DNA from: Desulfuromonas sp.
GTDB lineage: Bacteria > Desulfobacterota > Desulfuromonadia > Desulfuromonadales > BM501
Assembly (NCBI RefSeq): GCF_002868845.1
Contig: NZ_PKUB01000026.1
Coordinates: 40,837-81,010, forward strand
Direction of reading: 5' to 3'
Length of the DNA: 40,174 bases
Every line of letters begins with the position of its first letter. Positions within the stretch are counted from its first letter, which is position 1. Shown here in pieces: positions 14,997 to 24,358 of the stretch. The notes below the pieces were generated by a model. It saw only the letters and a program-made list of their open reading frames with translations. It did no database searches and was not told the origin of the DNA. The position numbers and the translations under genes are program-made.

Positions 14997-15971
14997 ATGG
15001 GTGAGATGAATCCAAACCTGCTGCTTGAGTTAAAGCACCTTGCCGATACTCTCGACGGCGCATATCGATTGCTCGATGCGAATGGGGCCGGCAGCGGACA
15101 GGCCGCATCGGTAGAAACCGTTCGGCCAAGCTTGTTTGAAGAGTGCATTGGACTCTGCCGGCAGCGCGTGCCTTGGGATGCCGGGCCCATTCGGACGATC
15201 CACCACCTTTCCTGCACGGGTGGGACCCTGATCACGAAGTGCCTGGCCGCGATGCCGAATGTTCTGGTGCTCAACGAAATCGACCCGCTGAGCACCATGA
15301 CGCCCAAGGGGGGGACGTTCAATCCGGACAAGCCGCCCTTTACACCGACCGATATTGTTTCTCTGCTGAGGCAGGGGGATCGAAAGGTGCCCGAGGGGCT
15401 TCTGGTGAAGCTCTTTCTGAAGAATCTGGACCTGTTGCGCGATTAGTACGGAAGGGCAGGACGGAGGCTCCTCCTGCGGGACCATTCCCACAGCCACTTT
15501 CTCGCGGGAGATGAAATCGCCCAGAGGCCAAGTCTCCTCTCTATGGTCAAAAGCCGTTTCCCTGTGCTCTCCGTTGTGACCGTTCGGCATCCGATCGACA
15601 GCTTTTTGTCGCTGGAGAGTCATGGATGGCCCAATTGCCCCAGAAAATTCGAGGAGTATTGTCGGCGCTATCACGCTTTCCTCGATGCGCATGAAGAGGT
15701 ACCCGTCTTTCGATATGAAGATTTCGTGAACGATACCTCGGCCATCGTGGCCGAACTGTGCCAGAGCCTCGAGTTGAGTTATTCCGAATCCTTCCTGGAT
15801 ACTTTCGACGTCTTCAGGTTTTCAGGGGACAGCGGCAGGACGGGGATGACGATTGAGGCCCGCCCCAGGAGGGAGGTCAATGAGGATTTCCTCGCCGAGG
15901 TGAACAGCTCTTCGGTTTCGGTCGAGTTGCTGTCCCGTTTGGGATATGAATCCGGCGGTCGCGATGCGTAG
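14997..15971 (+). pseudogene. Sulfotransferase gene interrupted by one in-frame TAG
   Basis: One continuous frame from ATG 14997 to the stop at 15971 (324 codons) is broken only by TAG at 15444-15446. Before it, TIHHLSCTGGTLITKCL is a PAPS 5'-phosphosulfate loop, and LLVKLFLKNLDLLRD leads up to the stop. After it, the same frame continues directly as YGRAGRRLLLRDHSHSHFL, then SVVTVRHPIDSFLSL (the 3'-phosphate-binding motif) and FRYEDFV. There is no frameshift. The base change fits a Tyr, Gln or Trp codon mutated to amber. The gene is therefore a recent nonsense mutant, a sequencing error or a readthrough product. If intact, it would sulfate a sugar of the polysaccharide. Confidence 0.75.
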
Positions 15972-16169
15972 CCGGTTCGGTGCTGGTATGCAGGCCTGGT
16001 CTCGGGCCCGGGTGATTGCCGGAGGGGACGGGACTGCTAGGCGCCTGGGCAACGAGGCCTGTTCGTTCGCGGAAAAGTTGCCTCGTTTGCCTGCCCCCCC
16101 TTAGTGTTTGGTGAGATTTCATCGACAGGGCATCTTCCTTTTGCTCTGAACTGTTATTGGCGAGGCGAT

Positions 16170-18446
16170 ATGTCAAAAATATTCATAACTACACCGTCAT
16201 TTAATTCCAGCGAGACTATCGACGCGACCATCACCAGTGTCCTGTTTCAGGCCGGTGATTTTACCGTCCACTACCATGTGCAGGACGGGGGATCTACGGA
16301 CGGAACGGTCGATTTGCTTAAGGCCTGGGAAGAAAGGGTCAATAACGGCCTTTTCCCCTTGGCGAGCAAGGGGGTGTTCTTCTCCTATGCGACAGAGCCC
16401 GATTCGGGGATGTACGACGCAATAGTGAGAGGATTCAAGACGTTTCGCATGGGGCCTCATGATTGGATGGCCTGGATCAATTCGGACGATCTTCTCCTGC
16501 CGGGGTCTTTTGCCTTTCTCAGGGCCATTGATGCTCACCTGAACCCAGAGGAGGTGCGCTGGGTGACGGGTGCCTCTGCAATCTCCAACGACAATGTCAG
16601 GGTTTATACGGGGCCCCGCCCTTTCTGCCAAGATGCCATAAAGAATGGGCTGTGTGACGGAAAACACTGGAACTTTGTTCAGCAGGAAGGGACCTTTTTC
16701 CGCAACAGCTTGTGGGAAGCCATCGACAGTTACGAGGATTTCAGTCGCTACAAGTACGCCGGGGACTGGAACCTGTGGCGCTCGTTTGCGCAAAGCTACC
16801 GCATCTACCAGACCCAGTTCCCCCTCGGGGAGTTCTTTAAAAGGGAGGGACAAATCTCCCAGTCCTGCCGCGACCAATACGATGAAGAAATCAATTCGAC
16901 TGTCAGCGTGAAGGAGCGGGTGGAGGCCCTGAGGGTGTTAAGCCATGCCGGCCGGGGGGAGCAGCTGGTACTTCAAACCCACTGGGCGTCAAAGGCCGTC
17001 TCCATCGCCCAATGGCCCATCGATTATGAGGTGAAGTACTGGGTGAAAAGGGTGTTCGGTGAAGACGAGGAGTCCTCCGAGCCCGTCGAGGAAAAACAGA
17101 GTGCAAAGACCCCGGCCAAGGAGAGCGCCAAGACCCCGGATAAGGCAGTTGCTTCCAGTGGGCCGCCTTCTGCGCAAGACTCAGAAGCGGCCGTTGTCGG
17201 TTACGATGCCGATTGGCAGTTTCCGGCGATAACGGAGAAGCAGGCCTACACCAAGGCGGTTGAATTGCTGCCGGAAGTGCCCGGCGTCGTCTATTTCGGC
17301 TTTCCCTGGGCGACCCTGATAGACCGGTTGGCGAATGGGACCGCCGACGCGGAAGTTTTGAAGGACACTCTTTACGGATTTCGCTCGGAGTTGAAGAAGT
17401 TTAAAAGAGTGGTGACCGTGTGCCAGCACATTTTGATGCTCGACTTTCAGGACCTCTTTATCGACTTGGGCGTCACGGATATATTTTGGACCCATGCTGT
17501 AAAGGGACAGGAGTCTCTAAGCAAGAATAGTGACGTCAGGATTCATCCCTTTCCACTTTTCCCGGTGCAGGCTCTCGACAGTGGTTCGCAAATCGATCCG
17601 AGTCAGAAAAAGTACCTTTTCTCCTTCATCGGCGCGAAGGCGAACGATTGGTATCTGACCAATTCCAGAGAACTGATACTTGAACACCTTGGTCAGGATG
17701 AAAGAGGGCTGGTCGTTGGAAGAGAGAAATGGCATTATGAGGGCGTTGTCTATCAGCACCAGATTTTCAAAAGGTCGGGTGCTGACGATAAAGACCTGAT
17801 CGACAATGACGCTTCGCAGCAGTTCAAAAATGCGATGGCCCTCAGCCTGTTTTCGCTCTGCCCTTCAGGCTCGGGGCCCAACTCCATCAGGCTTTGGGAG
17901 TCTTTCGGTTCCGGGGTGATTCCCGTCGTCCTCGCAGACACCTACCTCCCTCCGGGGGACCAGGCTCTGTGGGAGGAGGCCACGGTGTCTTGCGCGGAGA
18001 AGCTGGAGGATATTCTGGCCCTTCCCGACCGGCTTGAGGCCCTTTCTCGCGACGAGGCTCTCCTCGAGAGGAAGCGAAAAGCCCTGCGGCAGCTTTGGAT
18101 GTTGTATGGCCCGGACCACTTTGTTTATGACATCCAGAAACTGTTCATATCTCTGTCGGGAGACGCCGCCGACCGTACTGTGTCACGGCAATCCCCCTCA
18201 CACGACTACCTTATTCGCATGGCGCAAGCGGTCCTTGATAAGGGTGCGGGTGATGCACCGCTGCTGAGGACTTTTGTCCTGGGATGCTGCACGCGCCTGA
18301 TGATCAATAGCAGTGAATTCGTGCAACAATACAATCAAAGCAAGGAGCTGCGAAGGGCCTACAGGCATGCCCTCGCTTCTTGCGACATCAAACATGTCGA
18401 AAACTTGGAGAGAGTGCTTCAGGTCAGAGACGTTGAATTGAAATGA
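16170..18446 (+). CDS. Bifunctional glycosyltransferase: GT2 plus exostosin-like (GT47) domain
   Basis: The 758-residue protein starts at ATG 16170 (MSKIFITTPSFN), with GGCGAGG just upstream; 16104 is a poorer start. Residues 1-260 are a GT2 domain: VQDGGSTDGT, EPDSGMYDAIVRGF, and WINSDD as the metal motif. A Lys/Ala/Ser/Pro-rich linker spans about 302-340. Residues of about 480-700 resemble the exostosin/GT47 family, with FSLCPSGSGPNSIRLWESFG and GVIPVVLADTYLPPG. In animals, exostosins polymerise heparan sulfate. In bacteria, related domains occur in polysaccharide clusters. Its stop overlaps the next start (ATGA). Two transfer steps by one polypeptide are inferred. Donor sugars are unknown. 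Confidence 0.8.
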   Translation: MSKIFITTPSFNSSETIDATITSVLFQAGDFTVHYHVQDGGSTDGTVDLLKAWEERVNNGLFPLASKGVFFSYATEPDSGMYDAIVRGFKTFRMGPHDWMAWINSDDLLLPGSFAFLRAIDAHLNPEEVRWVTGASAISNDNVRVYTGPRPFCQDAIKNGLCDGKHWNFVQQEGTFFRNSLWEAIDSYEDFSRYKYAGDWNLWRSFAQSYRIYQTQFPLGEFFKREGQISQSCRDQYDEEINSTVSVKERVEALRVLSHAGRGEQLVLQTHWASKAVSIAQWPIDYEVKYWVKRVFGEDEESSEPVEEKQSAKTPAKESAKTPDKAVASSGPPSAQDSEAAVVGYDADWQFPAITEKQAYTKAVELLPEVPGVVYFGFPWATLIDRLANGTADAEVLKDTLYGFRSELKKFKRVVTVCQHILMLDFQDLFIDLGVTDIFWTHAVKGQESLSKNSDVRIHPFPLFPVQALDSGSQIDPSQKKYLFSFIGAKANDWYLTNSRELILEHLGQDERGLVVGREKWHYEGVVYQHQIFKRSGADDKDLIDNDASQQFKNAMALSLFSLCPSGSGPNSIRLWESFGSGVIPVVLADTYLPPGDQALWEEATVSCAEKLEDILALPDRLEALSRDEALLERKRKALRQLWMLYGPDHFVYDIQKLFISLSGDAADRTVSRQSPSHDYLIRMAQAVLDKGAGDAPLLRTFVLGCCTRLMINSSEFVQQYNQSKELRRAYRHALASCDIKHVENLERVLQVRDVELK

Positions 18447-19483
18447 TTTCGAGGGAAAGCATGAAAAAAATCCATATTATGGGGAAGCGCGCCCATCGCA
18501 CGCCGCTCTCCTATCCTGAGTATAAAAAAATAGCCCAAAGATATTTCGAATATACGCCAAAACCGGAAGACGCCGATTTTCTCGTCTTCAGCTTTAAGCT
18601 CGATATGCTCGAAAATATGGAAGAGGTCAACGATCTTCTTTCAAAGCGCCCCGATATGCGATTGGTTATTTTGTCTGAAGAGCCGTTGTGGGATACGGTG
18701 TGGGGCGGAGAGTTCCTGTCGAAAAAATCAAAAGTATTGCTCGGTGATCGTGAGCATCCCGTCGTAGTGCTCAATCATTTTACGACCTCGATATATGATT
18801 ACGAATCAATACCGTACTTCGTGACAACATCCGATGATTATTTCGCGAGGTATTCCTACCTTTTTTCCAGAAATCGAAATTTGAAAGGGTCGGACTTGAC
18901 TGCCCTGTGGGGGAAGGCTTCCCTGAGGGCGGCCTTTTACGCGGAGAACCGCGACAACCCCCAGTATGACGTCCATTTCTCTTCCCTCGATGTCTGGGGA
19001 CTGAGCCGCTACCGAACGCTTGTGGCGAAAGGGATGGCGGGTGCAGGGGTCGCCCGGGTCGGACAGGGGTGGGGCGAAACGGTCCGTCGCCAGCAGTTGC
19101 CCGATTGGCATCTGGATAAGCTGGCGGCCTTGGATCGGGGAGTCTTTTTCGCTTCGGGGCTTGAGAACACTCATCAGTGGAATTACGTGTCGGAGAAGAT
19201 TTTCGACGCTTTTGCCGTTCAAGGCGTACCTCTCTATTTTGCCAGCGCAGATCACGGCGTTATGCGCCTCGTTCCGCCGGGGTCGTTTGTCAACCTCTAT
19301 GGCCTGAACCCCGATGCGGCTATCGAAAGGCTAAAGGGGTTCCGTCCCGACAAGGAGTTCCTGGATCGGTATCTGGAGGCGCAGTTTATGCTCCATGGGG
19401 TGTTTTCGAATTCGATGAATTTGGCAAGGGAGCGCCGGCGAATTGTTGGGGAGATCGTAGCCGAATTTGAGGTCATCGATTAG
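18443..19483 (+). CDS. GT10-like (fucosyltransferase-type) glycosyltransferase
   Basis: The 346-residue protein starts at ATG 18443, overlapping the upstream stop; ATG 18461 (MKKIHIMGKRAHRTP) is also possible. The C-terminal part, FFASGLENTHQWNYVSEKIFDAFAVQGVPLYF, followed by VPPGSFVNLYGL, follows the alpha-1,3-fucosyltransferase donor-site pattern (FENS...YVTEKIFDA...GT.P.Y.G). The N-terminal half is divergent. GDP-fucose is made by gmd and fcl at 22649 and 24780, so the donor is available. I am fairly confident of the fold, less so that fucose is the sugar transferred. Confidence 0.65.
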   Translation: MISRESMKKIHIMGKRAHRTPLSYPEYKKIAQRYFEYTPKPEDADFLVFSFKLDMLENMEEVNDLLSKRPDMRLVILSEEPLWDTVWGGEFLSKKSKVLLGDREHPVVVLNHFTTSIYDYESIPYFVTTSDDYFARYSYLFSRNRNLKGSDLTALWGKASLRAAFYAENRDNPQYDVHFSSLDVWGLSRYRTLVAKGMAGAGVARVGQGWGETVRRQQLPDWHLDKLAALDRGVFFASGLENTHQWNYVSEKIFDAFAVQGVPLYFASADHGVMRLVPPGSFVNLYGLNPDAAIERLKGFRPDKEFLDRYLEAQFMLHGVFSNSMNLARERRRIVGEIVAEFEVID

Positions 19484-19666
19484 GTTCCGGTTCGGGCTTT
19501 TCCCCTTTGGGGGCAAAGACCCTAGACGGGGATGTGGCCTCTGTCTGCCGCGGTAATTCGATCTGTGTGGCTCAATACCCCACAATGGGCGATTTTTTTC
19601 AAACAAAGGTCGTTTTTAGCAAAATATAGAAATTCGGTTACAATCAAGAGGCTGAAGGAATAAACG

Positions 19667-21751
19667 ATGTGTTCGTCTGGAAAAATTAAGGAAAATTCAA
19701 GCAAGAGCGAAACGCTCTTGCTTTTCTCCGTGTTTTTCTCGGTTGTTGTTTTTAACGCGCACATTCCCTTTGTGGACCTGCTTTGGCATGATGACCAGAC
19801 ATGGATTTACCGTGCGGCGACCGACTCGATTTACCAGGATTGGAGAGCAAAGACCGCATTTCTGGTCCCTCTGAAGGATTATTTCTATTCGTTTTCTTTG
19901 TTTTATCTCGGGGTGCCATTCGCGAGAATAATATATGTCTGCATTTTAGCTCTCTCATCTGTTCTATTCTATATCATTTACAACAAAATATTTGGCATTC
20001 GAAAATCAGTCTCTTTTGCCTCTGCCGTTGTGCCAAACATTCTTCCGAGTCTTATAGGTATACCGATTGGGCTCAACAATACTTATGCCGTTTGGAGCTT
20101 GATCCCGACCCTGTCCTGTCTGATATTGTTGAGATATGCCATTTTCGCTGAGAAGGTGAAATTTGTCTTCTTGTCTCTTTTGTCCTTATTGCTGTTTGTG
20201 GCTGGCCTTAACTTTTCGTCAGCAGGAATTTTCCTCATTCCAAATGTTCTCCTGTTTTGCCTCTTCTTTGTGAGGGCAAATAAGTATTATCTATCTGTAT
20301 GCCTCGGTTTTTTCGTCTCCTTCGGGGCATGGCAAGTTTATAAACAGGCCCACCTTGGCTCGAAGGCACCGGTCGCTTTTGAAAAGGCGGTTTTTGTCAA
20401 AAGGCTGCATCGGTTTTTCGAGGTCTGTACTCCTCTGCCTAAAACATTTCCATATGTTGAAATCGTTGTGCCATCTCTGATGCTGGTCGGCGTGCTGGTC
20501 CTTTTGTTTTTTCACAGGAGGTTTGTCGAAAAGCCGGATCATTTCAAAAACGTAAACAACCTGTATTATGGCGTTCTTGTCGCTCTTTGGCCTGCTTTGT
20601 GGGTCGTGTCAAACATTGCTGTTTATCTGACGGTGTCTCCCGATTTCAGGATTGACACCTATTCCTATGTCGCCAATTTTGGTGTTTCCCTTCTGATGCT
20701 GACCGGCACCCTTTTTGTCGCCGGAGCCATTTTATACCCCTTCACCTTTTTCCTTAAGCACAAGCCTGTCTATTGGGTTCTAGCCGTCTTGTTGATCTGT
20801 TTCACGGGGGGGTATAGATACGTCAAAACGAGCCACGCATACACCAAGTACGAAAAGGACATCCATCTTCTCAGGTCCAATCTCGGCCAGTATTCCTTTC
20901 CGCCCAACTCCCAGATCGTGACGTTGGGAGGGTTCTCCGCCTTCAATCAGGGATTGACGGTCTCCAATTCGGGTATTTTTATCTGGATATTTAACCGCGA
21001 GGACCTACGGGGGATGATTGGGAAGGATCAATTTCCCGCGGATCTTTTCTCCAAATTCAGTTGGAGCAAAAGGATGCGAGGCATCGATCCCGATAAACCG
21101 CTTTTTGTCTTCGCGAAAGACAAGAAGGCCGGCTTGGAGAGGGTGAAGTTGTTGCTGAGCACCACCAGTTCGAAATTGGCCAGTGGGCCGAGAATTATGT
21201 GGAGGCTCTACGATGTGAGTTCTCCGGGTGGTGAAGTGGTTGAGATGGCTAGCGGGAGCGGCCTGAAGTCCTATTACGACTATTTGAAAGACGGCATGCC
21301 AGTCGAATTCGTCAACGAATCCATTGCCTTTTCACCCTCGAAAGGCATTGCTTATGACATCATCGATCAGGATTCGGCAAAGGAGTTCCTTGAAGGTTCG
21401 AACCTGATCCAGAATGAAGTTCAATTTGAGGATGTCGTTACTCTGGGCGGAGTTAAGTGCCGCGAGATTGATCCAAAAAAGCAAGCGATCAATTTGGTTT
21501 TTCGTGTCGACAAAAATCCAAAGTACCGCATAGGTTTTTCCTTGAACGGAAAGCGCAAGTATCTGCCAATATATGACCTTGCCATGGCCGGGGATTACGT
21601 GAAGATTTCTGTATCTACACCAAAGTCCAAGAATGCAAAGCTTGAATTTTTCAAAGCAAACCGTTGGCCTCACCCTCCTATCAAAATCAAAGATAACAGT
21701 AACGAAAACAATGGATTTCTGAGTGTTGATCTCGAAGCCTGTAGTCTTTAA
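19667..21751 (+). CDS. Large polytopic membrane protein, possibly GT-C type
   Basis: The 694-residue protein starts at ATG 19667 with AAGGAA about five bases before. About ten hydrophobic segments occupy residues 16-390, followed by a soluble region of about 300 residues. After the first helix comes LLWHDDQTWIYRA (Asp42-Asp43). A di-acidic motif in the first outer loop is the hallmark of GT-C glycosyltransferases, which use polyprenyl-linked sugars. I do not recognise a specific family, and the rest shows no clear motif. Low GC matches the next gene. It may transfer the amino sugar from the lipid carrier built by the 3.3-8.3 kb operon, but this is speculation. A polymerase or a generic membrane protein remains possible. 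Confidence 0.6.
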   Translation: MCSSGKIKENSSKSETLLLFSVFFSVVVFNAHIPFVDLLWHDDQTWIYRAATDSIYQDWRAKTAFLVPLKDYFYSFSLFYLGVPFARIIYVCILALSSVLFYIIYNKIFGIRKSVSFASAVVPNILPSLIGIPIGLNNTYAVWSLIPTLSCLILLRYAIFAEKVKFVFLSLLSLLLFVAGLNFSSAGIFLIPNVLLFCLFFVRANKYYLSVCLGFFVSFGAWQVYKQAHLGSKAPVAFEKAVFVKRLHRFFEVCTPLPKTFPYVEIVVPSLMLVGVLVLLFFHRRFVEKPDHFKNVNNLYYGVLVALWPALWVVSNIAVYLTVSPDFRIDTYSYVANFGVSLLMLTGTLFVAGAILYPFTFFLKHKPVYWVLAVLLICFTGGYRYVKTSHAYTKYEKDIHLLRSNLGQYSFPPNSQIVTLGGFSAFNQGLTVSNSGIFIWIFNREDLRGMIGKDQFPADLFSKFSWSKRMRGIDPDKPLFVFAKDKKAGLERVKLLLSTTSSKLASGPRIMWRLYDVSSPGGEVVEMASGSGLKSYYDYLKDGMPVEFVNESIAFSPSKGIAYDIIDQDSAKEFLEGSNLIQNEVQFEDVVTLGGVKCREIDPKKQAINLVFRVDKNPKYRIGFSLNGKRKYLPIYDLAMAGDYVKISVSTPKSKNAKLEFFKANRWPHPPIKIKDNSNENNGFLSVDLEACSL

Positions 21752-21841
21752 TTTGTGCTCATTGGAATGTTGAGTAGTTTTTAAAATAGCCTGAGCGTAA
21801 TAGATTTATAGTTCGTCATTGTATTAATTGAGGAGAAGCAT

Positions 21842-22513
21842 ATGATTACTTTCTTTTCACATATCCCAAAGGCCGGTGGCACGACGTTGAAACAAATTTT
21901 TTATAAAGCCTTTGGGCAGCAAGGTTGTATAAAGGTTTGGCCAAATTTTGGTGCGGATGTCGATGTCGAAGGGTTCAAGGGGCTTGAGGAGTCCAGTTTT
22001 AGAGAGATTTCTGCAGTAGTGGGCCACCTCCCCGTAGGTTCTTTCATGGAAAACAGATTTGGGGAAAGCCTTTTTGAAAAAGGGGTCGTCGACATAATAA
22101 CTTCCGTGCGTCACCCCTTTGAAAGAATTGTTAGTCTGTATAACTATTTATATTACAATGCCGAACATCCTCATCATGAGGAAATGAAAAAGACGCCTTT
22201 AGGCAATTTCGTAAAGTATCAACCGGGGAACTATCAGTTTGAGTACTTAAAAACGGATTGTTTTGATTCTCCGAAAAAAATACTGGAAAAATTCAAAGTG
22301 TTCTCGATGGAAAATTCTATCGATGGGTTCAAGGAGTATTTTGCCGAAAAACATAACCTTATCATGGGCAATGTTGAAGTACAGAATACATCAAAGACAC
22401 ATGCCGGAGCGGGAAGGCTTTTTAAAGTCGAAGATATTCCAAAGGAAATACTTTTGGAACTAGAAAAAAAGCATGAAATTGATCTGGAATTGTACGAGGG
22501 TGCAAAAAAATAG
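21842..22513 (+). CDS. Sulfotransferase, Sulfotransfer_2 (heparan 2-O-sulfotransferase-like)
   Basis: The 223-residue protein starts at ATG 21842 with a strong GAGGAG at 21830-21835. FFSHIPKAGGTTLKQIF (residues 4-20) is the PAPS 5'-phosphosulfate loop of the HS2ST/Gal3ST class. SVRHPFERIVSLYNY near residue 88 is the 3'-phosphate motif. GHLPVGS lies between them, where the family has its catalytic-region His. It is shorter than eukaryotic relatives and has no membrane anchor, so it should act in the cytoplasm on a nucleotide- or lipid-linked sugar. A T8 run at 22557-22564 follows the gene, but no convincing stem precedes it. The gene is AT-rich compared with gmd downstream. Confidence 0.82.
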   Translation: MITFFSHIPKAGGTTLKQIFYKAFGQQGCIKVWPNFGADVDVEGFKGLEESSFREISAVVGHLPVGSFMENRFGESLFEKGVVDIITSVRHPFERIVSLYNYLYYNAEHPHHEEMKKTPLGNFVKYQPGNYQFEYLKTDCFDSPKKILEKFKVFSMENSIDGFKEYFAEKHNLIMGNVEVQNTSKTHAGAGRLFKVEDIPKEILLELEKKHEIDLELYEGAKK

Positions 22514-22648
22514 GTGCCGAAGTTGGAAGTGTTGGCGCCAATGTTGCCGGGGTAGCTTTTTTTTGCAAGTTCCGTTCGTCGCGATTCGTATGTTTTTGAG
22601 GGACATAGTTTTTCTTTAATAACTTTTTTCGATCTGGAGGATTGAACA

Positions 22649-23791
22649 ATGTCTAACAAAGTTGCATTGATTACCGGAATTACCGGCCAGGACGGTGCCT
22701 ACCTCGCCGAGTTCCTGCTGAAGAAGGGATACGTCGTCCACGGCATCAAGCGCCGGGCATCGCTCTTCAACACCGACCGGATCGATCACCTCTACCAGGA
22801 TCCGCACGTGGAGAACCGCAACCTGATCCTCCATTACGGCGACCTGACCGACTCCACCAACCTAATCCGCATCGTTCAGCAGGTGCAGCCCGACGAGATC
22901 TACAACCTGGCGGCCATGTCCCACGTGGCGGTCTCCTTCGATACCCCCGAGTACACCGCCAACGCCGACGGCATCGGCACCCTGCGCATCCTCGAGGCCA
23001 TCCGCATCCTCGGGCTCGAGAAGAAGACCCGGTTCTACCAGGCCTCCACCTCCGAGCTCTACGGGCTGGTGCAGGAAGTGCCGCAGAAGGAGACGACGCC
23101 TTTCTACCCCCGCTCCCCCTACGCGGTGGCCAAGATCTACGGCTACTGGATCACGGTCAACTACCGCGAGGCCTACGGGATCTACGCCTGCAACGGCATC
23201 CTGTTCAATCACGAGTCGCCGATCCGCGGCGAGACCTTCGTGACCCGCAAGATCTCCCGCGCGGTGGCGCGACTCGCTCTCGGTCTGCAGGACTGCCTTT
23301 ACCTGGGGAACATGGACTCGCTGCGTGACTGGGGCCACGCCCGCGACTACGTGGAGATGCAGTGGCTGATGCTGCAGCAGGAGCAGCCCGAGGACTTCGT
23401 CATCGCCACCGGTGTGCAGTACTCGGTGCGCGACTTTGTCAATTCGGCCGCCAAGGAGCTCGGCATCACCATGCGTTGGGAAGGCGAAGGGGTCGATGAA
23501 GTCGGCATCGTCGAGAGCGTGGACGCCCACGGGACGAAGACCGAAGGGGGCGGCACGGGCCACCTGCACAAGGGGGATGTGATCGTCCGTGTCGATCCGC
23601 GCTATTTCCGCCCCACCGAGGTCGAAACCCTCCTCGGGGACCCGACCAAGGCCAAGGAAAAATTGGGATGGGTGCCCAAGACCACTTTCGAGGAGCTGGT
23701 GAGCGAGATGGTCCGGTCGGACTTGGAAGCGGCCCAGCGGGACGAGTTGTGCAAGACTCATGGCTTTCAGACTTTTGATTACCATGAATAG
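22649..23791 (+). CDS. gmd: GDP-mannose 4,6-dehydratase
   Basis: The 380-residue short-chain dehydrogenase starts at ATG 22649 with TGGAGGA about eight bases upstream. [14 protein letters not shown] is the NADP-binding glycine motif. ASTSELYG and [10 protein letters not shown] supply the catalytic Thr/Ser-Glu-Tyr-Lys set, and [15 protein letters not shown] is specific to Gmd. It converts GDP-mannose to GDP-4-keto-6-deoxymannose, the first step to GDP-L-fucose, completed by fcl at 24780. High GC and a conserved sequence contrast with the AT-rich genes before it. About 990 bases of repeats plus a GxxExxY gene now separate it from fcl. Confidence 0.96.
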   Translation: MSNKVALITGITGQDGAYLAEFLLKKGYVVHGIKRRASLFNTDRIDHLYQDPHVENRNLILHYGDLTDSTNLIRIVQQVQPDEIYNLAAMSHVAVSFDTPEYTANADGIGTLRILEAIRILGLEKKTRFYQASTSELYGLVQEVPQKETTPFYPRSPYAVAKIYGYWITVNYREAYGIYACNGILFNHESPIRGETFVTRKISRAVARLALGLQDCLYLGNMDSLRDWGHARDYVEMQWLMLQQEQPEDFVIATGVQYSVRDFVNSAAKELGITMRWEGEGVDEVGIVESVDAHGTKTEGGGTGHLHKGDVIVRVDPRYFRPTEVETLLGDPTKAKEKLGWVPKTTFEELVSEMVRSDLEAAQRDELCKTHGFQTFDYHE

Positions 23792-23799
23792 GGACAGTT

Positions 23800-24358
23800 C
23801 ACCGCAGAGTCGCAAAGAACGCAAAGGGTGAAACGGAAGGTCCACGTTTTTGGTGTAAACCAGAAGACCTTGTCTATGGTTTCCTTGCGAACTTTGCGCC
23901 TTAAGTGAACGAAGCGAACGGGCGGTGAATTTATATCCATTGTCACCGCAAAGCCGCAAAGAACGCAAAGGGAGAATCGGGAGGGTCATGTTTTTGGTGT
24001 AAACCAGAAGACGTTGCCTGTGGTCTCCTTGCGAACTTTGCGCCTTGAGTGAACGAAGTGAACGGGCGGTGAATTTGTATCCATTGTCACCGCAAAGCCG
24101 CAAAGAACGCAGGGAGAAACGGAAGGGTCATGTTTTTGGTGTAAACCAGAAGACGTTGCCTGTGGTCTCCTTGCGAACTTTGCGCCTTGAGTGAACGAAG
24201 TGAACGGGCGGTAAATCTGTATCTATTGCCACCGCAAAGGCGCAAAGAACGCAGTGGAATAAACAGAAAATCCATGTTTTTGGCTTAAATCAGAAGGCCT
24301 TGCCTATGATTTCTTTGCGAACTTTGCGTCTTGAGTGAGCGAGGCGAACGGGCGGTGA
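23800..24358. repeat. Tandem array of four ~144-bp palindromic units
   Basis: Units start at 23800, 23944, 24088 and 24230 (spacings 144, 144 and 142). Each begins CACCGCAAAG.CGCAAAGAACGCA and ends with CTTTGCGAACTTTGCG..TTGAGTGA..GA.G.GAACGGGCGGT. The start and middle arms are inverted relative to each other (GCAAAG / CTTTGC), so each unit can fold. Units 2 and 3 are almost identical, while units 1 and 4 are more diverged. The array runs right up to the GxxExxY gene. Confidence 0.9.

Noticed and set aside
15444-15446. Pyrrolysine insertion at the TAG
   Set aside because: Sulfotransferases are not known to need it, and nothing in the window suggests amber recoding. It is kept only as a remote option.
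15143-15514. A frameshift as explanation of the split sulfotransferase
   Set aside because: The conserved sequence before and after the break is in the same frame. Only the TAG separates them.
19495-19535. Terminator after the GT10-like gene
   Set aside because: The CCCC/GGGG stem is short, has a mismatch, and is not followed by a T-run.
21752-21841. Sigma-70 promoter before the HS2ST-like gene
   Set aside because: Candidate -35 and -10 boxes are spaced 14 or 23 bases apart, outside the workable range.
22862-24103. Minus-strand open frame of 413 codons over gmd and the tandem repeats
   Set aside because: Its start region is translated repeat sequence and the rest is antisense to gmd.
23800-24358. 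CRISPR array
   Set aside because: Units of about 144 bp are contiguous and similar throughout, without short repeats and unique spacers, and there are no cas genes.
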